From contig CATOTF010000002.1 in the NCBI GenBank assembly GCA_951813045.1, forward strand, positions 3,658,001 through 3,722,000: DNA of 64,000 bases, in the 5' to 3' direction. Of the stretch, positions 1 to 7,794 are shown one piece after another (within the stretch, counting starts at the first letter, position 1; every line of letters begins with the position of its first letter). The DNA comes from an uncultured Rhizobiaceae bacterium. Its GTDB lineage: Bacteria; Pseudomonadota; Alphaproteobacteria; Rhizobiales; Rhizobiaceae. The position numbers and the translations under genes were made by a program. The notes beneath the pieces were generated by a model, which made no database searches, was not told the origin of the DNA, and saw only the letters and a program-made list of their open reading frames with translations.

Positions 1-587
1 AGTTCCAACCTGTGCTCGATCAAAACAACACCAATCGCATATTCGTCGACTAATTCGCGCAGAATTATATCCAATTCGTCGATTTCCGAATTAATCAACC
101 CGGAGGCAGGTTCGTCCATCAGGAGAACCTTTGGCTCGCGCATCATTAGACAGGCCAGCAATAATTTTCGTCGATCAAAGGCACCTAAAGCAGCGGCAGG
201 TGTCTCTGGATGGATATTCAGGTTCACCATTCGCGCTGCCCACTCGGCATCGTGGCGGCTTAGAAACGGTAGGTGAGATTTGCGTGCTGCGCGAAAGGTT
301 TCCTCCACAGTCAAAGACGCCGGAACCACAGGGCTTTGATAGGTCCTTCCCAACCCCATTTGCGCACGACGGTGAAAGGGGGTCCGCGTAATGTCCTCAT
401 CTTTCAGAATTACTTGCCCCTCATCCGGAGCATAGCGACCACAAAGAACTTCAAATAAAGAAGTCTTACCCGCGCCATTGGGGCCAACCAAGCCCATAAT
501 TTCGCCCCGCTTTGCCATCAGTTCGACATTCGAGAGGATAAGCCTGCCGCCAAGCGACAGGCTTACACTTTTGCACCCAAAAAACAT
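1..587 (-). CDS. Liv/urea-type ABC transporter ATP-binding protein (partial, 3' end outside window)
   Basis: Minus-strand reading gives an ABC ATPase of the LivG/UrtD class. It has the Walker A motif GPNGAGKTS about 35 residues in, a Q-loop region (GLGRTYQSP) and the Walker B LLMDEP. After Walker B it continues towards an H-loop (VLIEHRLEL) before leaving the window at base 1. The ATG at 587-585 lies 17 bases after the stop of the binding-protein gene and starts MFFGCKSVSLS. A GTG at 611-609 would add eight residues and overlap the upstream stop, so the start is not certain. The ATPase would energise import of the substrate captured by the protein encoded at 605-1867. The signature region reads LGAFDRRKLLLA, where a canonical LSGGQ-like motif would be expected, which is unusual. 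Family assignment is firm; the substrate is unknown. Confidence 0.88.
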   Translation of the reverse strand, partial: MFFGCKSVSLSLGGRLILSNVELMAKRGEIMGLVGPNGAGKTSLFEVLCGRYAPDEGQVILKDEDITRTPFHRRAQMGLGRTYQSPVVPASLTVEETFRAARKSHLPFLSRHDAEWAARMVNLNIHPETPAAALGAFDRRKLLLACLMMREPKVLLMDEPASGLINSEIDELDIILRELVDEYAIGVVLIEHRLE

Positions 588-613
588 TGGCGGTAGGTTC
601 CGTCCTACCACCA
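588..613 (-). promoter_or_regulatory. Hairpin at the binding-protein/ATPase junction
   Basis: A 10-bp stem (588-597 with 604-613, one G:T wobble on the transcript) closes a 6-base loop. It overlaps the stop codon of the binding-protein gene and ends next to the ATPase start codon. It has no U-tract, so it is more likely an mRNA-stabilising or translation-tuning hairpin than a terminator. Confidence 0.5.
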
Positions 614-1867
614 GGGTGGAGATTGAAACTCAACCTCGGCAAAAGGTTTTGGCGCAATGATGCGGTGTTCGCCATCCTGCACCTGGAAGAAAAGATGTGC
701 TTGCCCACCTTCCGGATCATCGGTCATATTTGGGTAGGAGATACCTGAGTTGGTTTCAGGATTGAACTTATAGAAGCCATTAACACCGCGATATTCCATT
801 TTACGAACTGCATTGCCAACGGCCTCAAAATCATCCGAACTTCCGACTTCTTTCCAGGCTTTAGCAAGCATCATAACTGCATCATACCCGCCGCCGGTAT
901 AGACCATACCCATAATTCCAGGGTATTTTGCACGGTATTTCTTGCGGAAAGCGGCCCCTTTTTCATCGGCATAAACACCGTAAACTGTGCCCCAAACCAT
1001 GCCCTCGCCAGCGCCCTGGGCAAGGTCAAGGAATTCCGGTTGCGAAGGCCCGTATTGAAGGTAAACAAGTGCACCTTCGACAGGGTCAGCGGCGTATTGT
1101 TGGGCAAATGCTGCAAGCTCCGCTGCAACCCAATGGTCAATCATGATCGCCGCGGCATCCGTTTCCTGGAGCGCGCGGATAATCGGCGCCCAATCCTGGA
1201 CCGGGAACTGAATGTCGGTGATAGCGCCGACCTCCCATTCGCCATTTGTCCCGGCGATGGCTTCCTGAGTGGCCTTGCTGATCAATTGGGTGTAGCTGAT
1301 CTGGCCCTGAACGATGTGGATTTTATTATTTTTGGGTTTCCAATCACCGGATGCGACCTTGTCTTGCAGGAATTTTACGAAACCTGAGCCGTACCAGACT
1401 TCAGGCACATCGAGCTGGAATACATTCCTGTATTTCTTCTTATCCTTTTTGAACAGGTCAACATTGAGCGAGGACGTATTGCCGTGGAGATAGGGAATAC
1501 CGGACGGCGCTGCTGTATCCATTGCGGGTGGTGGAATAATAGTGAACGCCGAGGCGATGGCATGGCTGCCGCCCTCAATCAGAGTTTGGATTGCAGCGAC
1601 ATTTCCTTCTGGGGTGAGCATATCAAGGTCGATGATTTTGGCTTCAAGCTTTCGCCCAAGGACACCGCCGGCAGCATTCACTTCTTCGATCGCCAGATTG
1701 ACACCATTGGTCCAGTCCTGGTGGTCAGCAACGCCAACGGGGCCGGATTGTGCAGCTGGAACACCAATAATGATGTTTTGAGCACTTGCGCCCGATAATC
1801 CAAATGAAATCGTGCCCATAAAGGCGGCAACGGAAAACGCAAAAACGCGCCTGGTAGTTCGAAACAT
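605..1867 (-). CDS. Branched-chain amino acid/amide-type ABC substrate-binding protein
   Basis: Periplasmic binding protein of the Leu/Ile/Val-BP (Peripla_BP_6) class, which captures a small solute for an inner-membrane ABC importer. The start chosen is the ATG at 1867, because GGAGGAGAG sits 5 bases upstream; an in-frame ATG 15 codons earlier lacks such a site. The first ~29 residues (FRTTRRVFAFSVAAFMG, then SGASAQ) form a signal peptide. The mature part opens with IIIGVPAAQSGPVG and holds the usual NGVNLAIEEVNAAGGVLG and ALQETDAAAIM segments. It is followed by a hairpin and the ATPase gene, so an importer operon runs leftwards out of the window. The nearest family members transport amino acids, amides or urea; the substrate cannot be read from the sequence. 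Confidence 0.9.
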   Translation of the reverse strand: MFRTTRRVFAFSVAAFMGTISFGLSGASAQNIIIGVPAAQSGPVGVADHQDWTNGVNLAIEEVNAAGGVLGRKLEAKIIDLDMLTPEGNVAAIQTLIEGGSHAIASAFTIIPPPAMDTAAPSGIPYLHGNTSSLNVDLFKKDKKKYRNVFQLDVPEVWYGSGFVKFLQDKVASGDWKPKNNKIHIVQGQISYTQLISKATQEAIAGTNGEWEVGAITDIQFPVQDWAPIIRALQETDAAAIMIDHWVAAELAAFAQQYAADPVEGALVYLQYGPSQPEFLDLAQGAGEGMVWGTVYGVYADEKGAAFRKKYRAKYPGIMGMVYTGGGYDAVMMLAKAWKEVGSSDDFEAVGNAVRKMEYRGVNGFYKFNPETNSGISYPNMTDDPEGGQAHLFFQVQDGEHRIIAPKPFAEVEFQSPPWW

Positions 1868-2102
1868 AATTCTCTCCTCCAAAATCTTTGAAGGGAGAAG
1901 CTTATTACGCACCTAGACCCAGTACATAGTGCAAATGCACTAAATACCGGGGTGTAGATGCCGACGCACGGTTGAAACATCCATCGCGGATATCCCACGT
2001 TGACAAATCTTAACAGCTATACGTAGTTTCTAGGGAGTTAAATCGATTGGATGCATCTGCAGACAATGATATGCGCGGAAATGGGTGTAAGGGGAACATG
2101 AA

Positions 2103-3725
2103 ATGACTCTGCTGGTCTCGACCATTATTGCCATTATCGTTGTCATTTTGGCGATTTTGTTTCTCAACCGATATTACCGCAAGGCCACCCGTGAGATTGC
2201 CTTGATCAGAACAGGGGCCGGAGGGCAAAATATTGTGCTTGATGGTGGGTGTTTGGCGCTGCCGTTTCTCCACAAAGCGTCAGAGATCAACATGCGCACT
2301 TCCAAACTGGAGATTGAACGAAGCGGTTCCAATTCAATTATTACCTCTGATCGTTTGCGCGTCGATGTGGCAGCGGAGTTCTATGTTCGTGTCGAGGGCA
2401 ACGAAGAAAGTGTTGCCAAGGCCGCGCAAACATTGGCCGGAAAAACATTCCGTGCATCGGAACTTGCCGAGGTGTTGGAAGGTAAGTTGGTTGACGCCAT
2501 GTTGTCGGTAGCAGCCGCATATACGATGGACGGTCTGCAAGATAATCGCGGCAAATTTAGTTCAGAGGTTGCAGAAGCCCTGGCCGATAATCTTGCCCAA
2601 AACGGTTTGGCGCTTGAGTCTGTCTCGATAATGCGGCTCGATCAAACACCGTTTTCTGCTCTTGATGAGAACAACGCGTTCAACGCATTGGGTATGCGCC
2701 GTTTGTCTGAAATAATTTCGACCAACAAGAAGGAACGGGCGGCCATTGAAGCCAACGCGGAAGTAGCAGTCCGGCAAGCCCAGGTCGATGCGACGAAACG
2801 TAAACTCGTTATCGGCCAGGAAGAGGAAGAAGCGACCATCAACCAGCAGCGCGAGATCGAAACAATGCGCGCCAAAAGCATGGCAGATGTTGCAGAGGAA
2901 CAATCAACTTCGGAAAAGCGACGGGAGGCGGCGCGTATTACGAGGGAGCAGGAAGTTCGAATGGGCGAAATCGCCCGTGACCGGACATTACGCCGCGAAG
3001 AACTGGAGTCGGAACTTAAGATCGGTACAGCGCGCGCTGACAACACTGTAGCACTGGCGAAAAAGCAGGTTGAAGAAGCCGAGGCCGAAGCCACCTTGAA
3101 GGCAGCTATGGCAAAACAGGCGACAGCTGAAGAAGAAATTCAAACAGCCCGTGATGTGGCAACAGCAGACCGGGAAAAACAACTTGCCTTGATCAGGGCG
3201 CAAGAACAGGCCGAAGTGGACGATACACGCGTCAAGAGCGAGACGGGAACGGTCGTCTCCATGGCCAGCGCAGAAGCTGAGGCGCAGCTTAAGCGCTCGG
3301 CAGCCAAGAAAGATGAACTCCTCGCGCGCGCTGAAGGCACCGCCGCTCTTGTCAAAGCAGAAAACACACAAAGTGCTGAATTGATGGCATTGAAGCTGGA
3401 CGAAAAACGATTGGCAGCTTTGCCCAATGTCGTTGAAAAACTCATGAAACCAACGGAGAAAATAGATTCAATCAGGGTCAATCACATTACCGGATTGACG
3501 TCGGGTTCGGGCGCCGATGCGACTGGCGATGGCACGGGTGGAACACGCGAAGGCGGCGGAAACGGGGTGAACGATGTAGTCGACGGCGTTCTGGGTCTCG
3601 CACTGCAACTGCCCGCCGTTCAGAAACTGGGAGAAGAGGTCGGCATGAATATTTCAAAAGGCGTCAAGGGTGTTACCGAGCCGCTCAATAAACGGGCGTC
3701 CAAAAAGGGTAAAAAGAAAAGCTAA
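2103..3725 (+). CDS. Flotillin/YqiK-family membrane protein
   Basis: A 540-residue SPFH protein. One N-terminal membrane helix (residues ~4-22) precedes a band-7 domain (~30-200, with the signature region VDVAAEFYVRV). A long Ala/Glu-rich coiled coil (~210-440) with many EAEAEA, KKE and REEE stretches follows, then a Gly-rich linker (GSGADATGDGTGG) and a lysine-rich tail (KKGKKKS). Length and order match bacterial flotillins such as YqiK/FloT, which form scaffolds in ordered membrane domains. Translation starts at the ATG at 2103 after GTAAGGGGAAC. It is divergent from the binding-protein gene at 605 and lies ~100 bases before the next binding-protein gene. There is no sign of a NfeD-type partner nearby. 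The family is clear; the local role is unknown. Confidence 0.88.
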   Translation: MTLLVSTIIAIIVVILAILFLNRYYRKATREIALIRTGAGGQNIVLDGGCLALPFLHKASEINMRTSKLEIERSGSNSIITSDRLRVDVAAEFYVRVEGNEESVAKAAQTLAGKTFRASELAEVLEGKLVDAMLSVAAAYTMDGLQDNRGKFSSEVAEALADNLAQNGLALESVSIMRLDQTPFSALDENNAFNALGMRRLSEIISTNKKERAAIEANAEVAVRQAQVDATKRKLVIGQEEEEATINQQREIETMRAKSMADVAEEQSTSEKRREAARITREQEVRMGEIARDRTLRREELESELKIGTARADNTVALAKKQVEEAEAEATLKAAMAKQATAEEEIQTARDVATADREKQLALIRAQEQAEVDDTRVKSETGTVVSMASAEAEAQLKRSAAKKDELLARAEGTAALVKAENTQSAELMALKLDEKRLAALPNVVEKLMKPTEKIDSIRVNHITGLTSGSGADATGDGTGGTREGGGNGVNDVVDGVLGLALQLPAVQKLGEEVGMNISKGVKGVTEPLNKRASKKGKKKS

Positions 3726-3824
3726 CCACAGATACCTGCGCGCTTGAAGGTCAAGCAGTGCTGGAAATAATGGATGCAGACTTTCGGAAACTTTAAAAAG
3801 TATAAGTAAACAGGGAGAACTACA

Positions 3825-5072
3825 ATGACATTGAACAGAAGACATTTCGTGGCCTCAGCCACCGCTGCACTTGCAATGCCCGCCTTTCTCAAAAACGCAT
3901 ATGCCGCCGATGATATTAAGTTTGTTTCCATTCTGGACCAGTCCGGTGGTCTTGATATTTATGGCAAGCCGATGGTCGACACGACGAGGATGGCAATCGA
4001 TGAGATAAATAAGGCGGGCGGATTGCTCGGCAGAAAAGTCGATCTGAAGGTTTACGATCCGCAGTCTACAATTCAATTCTACACCCAATTTGCCACACAG
4101 GCTGCAGCGGGTGACAAGGCGGACGTCGTCCATGCCGGCATCACATCTGCAAGCCGTGAAGCAATCCGGCCAACGCTTTCGCGATTCAAAACTTTATATT
4201 TTTACAACACCCTTTACGAAGGCGGCGTGTGTGACATCAACAATTTCTGTACCGGTTCAACACCAGCCCAGACCGTCGAAAAACTCGTCCCCCATACAAT
4301 GAACAAATGGGGCAAGAAGGTTTACATCGTTGCAGCCGATTACAATTACGGTCAAATCACCGCTCAATGGGTGCAGAAATACGTTAAAGACAATGGTGGT
4401 GAAGCCGTCGCGGTAGAATTCTTCCCGCTTGACGTTACCAATTTTGGCTCAACCATTAAGAAGATTCAGGCCGCTAAACCTGACATGGTCATGTCCGCCC
4501 TTGTTGGCGGTGCCCATGCTTCGTTCTATCGTCAATATGCTGCAGCAGGCATGAATAAATCTGTGCCGATTGCATCAACCACTTTTGGTGTTGGTAACGA
4601 GCATAAGCTGATTTCTGCGGTAGAAGGTGATGGCATGATCTGTGCCTATTCCTACTTCGAAGAAATCGATTCACCCGCCAATGGGGATTTCGTGAAACGC
4701 TTCAAAGCTTTCGCAGGTGATGGCGCTCCAGCACTAAATGAACTTGCCGCCCGTTCATATGAAGCGGCCTATCTTTGGGCCGAAGCTGTAAAGCAGGCCG
4801 GATCGACCGACCGTGACAAGGTCACCGAAGCCTTGCGGGCCGGTCTTGGTATCGATGGTCCGTCCGGTAAAGTTCAAATTGAGCCGAAGACCAATCACGC
4901 GGTTCAAAATGTTTATCTGGCCGAATTGAAAGATCAATCGTTCAACATAATCGAAAAACACGAGAATCAACCGCCAACTGACACGCTTCTTGTGTGCGAT
5001 CTGGTTGCCGATCCTACGCAGTCAACGTTCAAGTTCGAAAACGGGTTGAAAGCGGCCGGTATCGATATCTGA
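3825..5072 (+). CDS. Urea/amide-type ABC substrate-binding protein
   Basis: First gene of a five-gene importer operon (3825-10154). The N-terminus LNRRHFVASATAALAMPAF followed by NAYA-ADD looks like a Tat-style twin-arginine signal, common for UrtA/AmiC-type binding proteins. The mature part (FVSILDQSGGLDIYGKPM, AIDEINKAGGLLG, TLYEGGVCDINNF) resembles the urea/short-amide binding branch more than leucine-binding proteins. The GGRC-type start is absent, but the Tyr-rich pocket segment YNTLYEGG fits UrtA/FmdD-like proteins. It starts at an ATG after AGGGAGAACTACA. A hairpin at 5082-5104 separates it from the first permease. Because the operon ends in an amidase fused to the ATPase, an amide is the most likely substrate (inference). 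Confidence 0.87.
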   Translation: MTLNRRHFVASATAALAMPAFLKNAYAADDIKFVSILDQSGGLDIYGKPMVDTTRMAIDEINKAGGLLGRKVDLKVYDPQSTIQFYTQFATQAAAGDKADVVHAGITSASREAIRPTLSRFKTLYFYNTLYEGGVCDINNFCTGSTPAQTVEKLVPHTMNKWGKKVYIVAADYNYGQITAQWVQKYVKDNGGEAVAVEFFPLDVTNFGSTIKKIQAAKPDMVMSALVGGAHASFYRQYAAAGMNKSVPIASTTFGVGNEHKLISAVEGDGMICAYSYFEEIDSPANGDFVKRFKAFAGDGAPALNELAARSYEAAYLWAEAVKQAGSTDRDKVTEALRAGLGIDGPSGKVQIEPKTNHAVQNVYLAELKDQSFNIIEKHENQPPTDTLLVCDLVADPTQSTFKFENGLKAAGIDI

Positions 5073-5081
5073 TCAAGCCGA

Positions 5082-5104
5082 ACAGTCGCCTTTTTGGCGG
5101 CTGT
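5082..5104 (+). promoter_or_regulatory. Hairpin after substrate-binding-protein gene
   Basis: Arms ACAGTCGCC and GGCGGCTGT (one G:T pair) close a TTTTT loop 10 bases after the stop codon. The following CCTTTC is a poor U-tract, so partial termination or 3'-end protection of the binding-protein message is more likely than full termination. Confidence 0.5.
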
Positions 5105-5132
5105 CCTTTCACACAATGCTGGGAGTTCTGTT

Positions 5133-6002
5133 TTGGATCTGTTGGTCTCGATCATTCTGCAGATCGTATATGTTATCGCTAATCTCGCGCTGATCAGCCT
5201 TGGTCTGGCGATCATTTTCGGCATGATGCGCGTTATCAACCTCGCCCACGGTGAGTTTTTGATGCTCGGCGGATATACGGTGGTGGTCGCCACCAATAAT
5301 GGCGTCAATATATGGGTTGCGATCCTGATTCTGTCGCCACTCGTCGTCGGTGCCATCGGTGTGATCGTTGAAAGACTATTGATCCGTTTCCTCTATGGCC
5401 GCATGGTCGATACCTTGCTGGCTACCTGGGGGCTTTCGCTCCTTTTCATTGGACTAATCACCTCGATTTTTGGCGCTTCAACTGCCACGACCATTTCCCC
5501 ACCGCTCGGCGTCGTCACAATCGGCGAATACACATCGTCAGGATATGAACTGTTTCTCATTGGCATCACGATATTACTGTTTGTCGCTGTTTATCTGGTT
5601 CTCAAGCTCACCACGCTGGGGCTGGTGGCACGCGGTACAATGCAGAACGCCGAAATGGCGTCCGCGCTTGGGGTATCCACCTCACGAATATACATGCTGA
5701 CCTTCGGCCTCGGGGCCGCGGTATCCGGCTTTGCGGGTGGGTTATTGGCACCCATAACAGGTGTCCTGCCGACAATCGGCACCGTTTATATCGCAAAAGC
5801 TTTCATCACAGTGATTTCCGGTGGCGCGGCTATTCTCGCTGGCACGACGTCCGCCTCAATCCTGCTCGGCGGTTTGAATGGCATTATCTCGTTTGTCACC
5901 GGCCCTACGCTCGGAGAAGTGGCCTTGCTGCTGGCCGCCATAATCCTTCTACGCATAATGCCCCGTGGTATTACGGGCTCGATTTTCCGAAAGAGCATTT
6001 GA
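5133..6002 (+). CDS. LivH/UrtB-type ABC permease
   Basis: Hydrophobic inner-membrane permease of about 290 residues with eight or so membrane segments. It contains the LivH-family motifs FGMMRVINLAHGEFLMLG near the start and GLVARGTMQNAEMASALG, the loop that contacts the ATPase. The TTG at 5133 (LDLLVSII) is preferred because GGGAG lies 7 bases upstream; a TTG at 5094 also opens the frame but falls inside the hairpin. The stop overlaps the start of the next permease by one base (TGATG), which indicates translational coupling. Together with 6002-7072 it forms the membrane channel of the urea/amide-type importer. Confidence 0.88.
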   Translation: MDLLVSIILQIVYVIANLALISLGLAIIFGMMRVINLAHGEFLMLGGYTVVVATNNGVNIWVAILILSPLVVGAIGVIVERLLIRFLYGRMVDTLLATWGLSLLFIGLITSIFGASTATTISPPLGVVTIGEYTSSGYELFLIGITILLFVAVYLVLKLTTLGLVARGTMQNAEMASALGVSTSRIYMLTFGLGAAVSGFAGGLLAPITGVLPTIGTVYIAKAFITVISGGAAILAGTTSASILLGGLNGIISFVTGPTLGEVALLLAAIILLRIMPRGITGSIFRKSI

Positions 6003-7072
6003 TGCGCGAATTACGGGAAATGAAGGCAACGTGGATTATCGCAGCGCTCGGAGTGCTGTTTACATTTGCAGCCCCGTCAATTTTGGAACTGTTTACGATC
6101 ATTACGCTTGCGCAGGTGATCGGTCTGGCAATTCTTGCCCTCAGCTTGGCGTTGGTGTGGGGTTTCGGCGGCATTTTGTGCTTTGGCCAGACGGCGTTTT
6201 TTGGGGTCGGTGCCTATGCCTATGTCATAGCAGCCGTTAATTTTGGCGGTTCGACTTGGGCGGTTCTCATTGCGGTGCTGGTTGCGGCGGCATTCGCCGC
6301 TATCCTTGGTTATTTCGTATTTTACGGCCGGGTTTCCGACGTTTATCTCGCCGTTATAACGCTGACCGTAACCTTGATCCTGTTTTCATTGATACGCCGA
6401 ACATCCGGCCCTGAATATAAGGTTGGAAACGCGCTGCTTGGCGGCTTCAATGGGGCGTCTGCGCCACCGCTCAATTATCCCTGGGATGTGTCCGCCTTCA
6501 TGTTTCCCGAGCAGGTGTTCTATGTCGCAATGATCGCGTTGATCCTTGTGTATATTTTTTGCAGTTGGCTTGTGCGGACCCATTTCGGAAGGGTCTGCGT
6601 TGCGATTAGAGAGAACGAAGACAGGGCTGAATTGCTCGCTTACGATACGAGGCTTTATAAGCTTGGAATCTTCACAATTGGCGCGGCAATTGCTGGACTT
6701 GGAGGTATCTTTTTCTGCATCGGTGTCAGCAGGGTTACACCGGATGTATTCAGCCTTTCACAATCGGCGCTCACCATTATCTGGGTAATCGTGGGGGGCA
6801 GGGGTACGTTGATCGGGCCAATTCTTGCAACTTTTGCACTCTATTATTTGACGTCGACGCTGGGCTCTCAATCCGTTTTGAATACAAACCTCGTCCTCGG
6901 CACTATTTTGATTATCTTCGTGCTCGGAGTTCCAAAAGGTGTTGTTCCTGCGGTTTCCGACTGGATACAAAGCAGGCGCGGGCGCAAAGCCCTGCGTGCC
7001 CGTGAAAGACGCCTGCAACGTCGCCGTCCTTCCGGCGGCCAAAATGTCGGTTCAACCGAGGGTGCGGAATGA
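6002..7072 (+). CDS. LivM/UrtC-type ABC permease
   Basis: Second permease of the importer, 356 residues. The family segment LALVWGFGGILCFGQTAFFGVGAYAY is shortened here to its recognisable core GFGGILCFGQTAFFG at ~60-75, and an EAA-like loop CVAIRENEDRAELLAYD lies at ~200-217. The C-terminal tail is very basic (QSRRGRKALRARERRLQRR) and presumably cytoplasmic. The ATG at 6002 shares a base with the upstream stop; the TTG at 5999 would add one residue. The gene ends with ATGA shared with the next ATPase. The family is certain and the substrate is inferred as an amide from context. Confidence 0.88.
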   Translation: MRELREMKATWIIAALGVLFTFAAPSILELFTIITLAQVIGLAILALSLALVWGFGGILCFGQTAFFGVGAYAYVIAAVNFGGSTWAVLIAVLVAAAFAAILGYFVFYGRVSDVYLAVITLTVTLILFSLIRRTSGPEYKVGNALLGGFNGASAPPLNYPWDVSAFMFPEQVFYVAMIALILVYIFCSWLVRTHFGRVCVAIRENEDRAELLAYDTRLYKLGIFTIGAAIAGLGGIFFCIGVSRVTPDVFSLSQSALTIIWVIVGGRGTLIGPILATFALYYLTSTLGSQSVLNTNLVLGTILIIFVLGVPKGVVPAVSDWIQSRRGRKALRARERRLQRRRPSGGQNVGSTEGAE

Positions 7073-7794
7073 AGCATAAGGCGCACACAGTTTTGGAAAC
7101 CCGTGGCCTGTCGATGCACTTTGGGGGAGTGCACGCGGTGGACAGGGTTGATTTCTCGCTACGTGAGAACGAATTGCGCTGCCTCATAGGCCCGAATGGT
7201 GCGGGTAAATCAACATTTTTCAAATGCCTTACCGGTCAACTAAATCCGACTGCTGGAGACGTGGTTATTCGCGACATCCATGTGACAGGTCGTGAACCGC
7301 ACGAAGTCGCCGGATTGGGCGTTGGCATCAAAACCCAAGTGCCGAATGTTTTTGATGGGTTGACTGCTGAAGAAAACATTTGGACGGCGGCCCGACGCTG
7401 GCACAAGGCACCACGTGCACAAACATTAACGTCCCAAATAATCGAAAGATTGAGACTTGGTGACATCCGCTCAACGCTCGTTGGCAATATGGCCCATGGG
7501 CAAAGACAATGGGTTGAGCTCGGCATGGTGATCGTTGCAGAACCCTGGCTTGTCTTATTGGACGAACCGACCGCCGGCATGACCCACGAAGAAACGGCGC
7601 GAACATCTGAATTGATAAAAGAGATCAACCAGTCAGCAACAATCATTGTTGTGGAACACGATATGCAATTCGTGAGATCCATCAGTCAGCACGTAACCCT
7701 GTTTCATGAAGGTGCCATCATGATGGAGGGGACGATGGACGAAATTTCGTCCGATCCCCGTGCACGCGAAATCTACCTGGGGAGCCAGGCATGA
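7069..7794 (+). CDS. LivG/UrtD-type ABC ATP-binding protein
   Basis: A 241-residue ATPase with Walker A GPNGAGKST (~residues 43-51), Q-loop VGIKTQVPNVF and signature NMAHGQRQWVELGM in the place of LSGGQ. This H-G-Q-R-Q-W form is typical of the UrtD branch. Walker B is LVLLDEP and the H-loop IIVVEHDM. It overlaps both neighbours by four bases (ATGA), so it is translationally coupled. UrtD-like signature sequences support a urea/amide rather than a branched-chain amino acid importer. It pairs with the ATPase half of the next protein as the two nucleotide-binding subunits. Confidence 0.9.
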   Translation: MKHKAHTVLETRGLSMHFGGVHAVDRVDFSLRENELRCLIGPNGAGKSTFFKCLTGQLNPTAGDVVIRDIHVTGREPHEVAGLGVGIKTQVPNVFDGLTAEENIWTAARRWHKAPRAQTLTSQIIERLRLGDIRSTLVGNMAHGQRQWVELGMVIVAEPWLVLLDEPTAGMTHEETARTSELIKEINQSATIIVVEHDMQFVRSISQHVTLFHEGAIMMEGTMDEISSDPRAREIYLGSQA

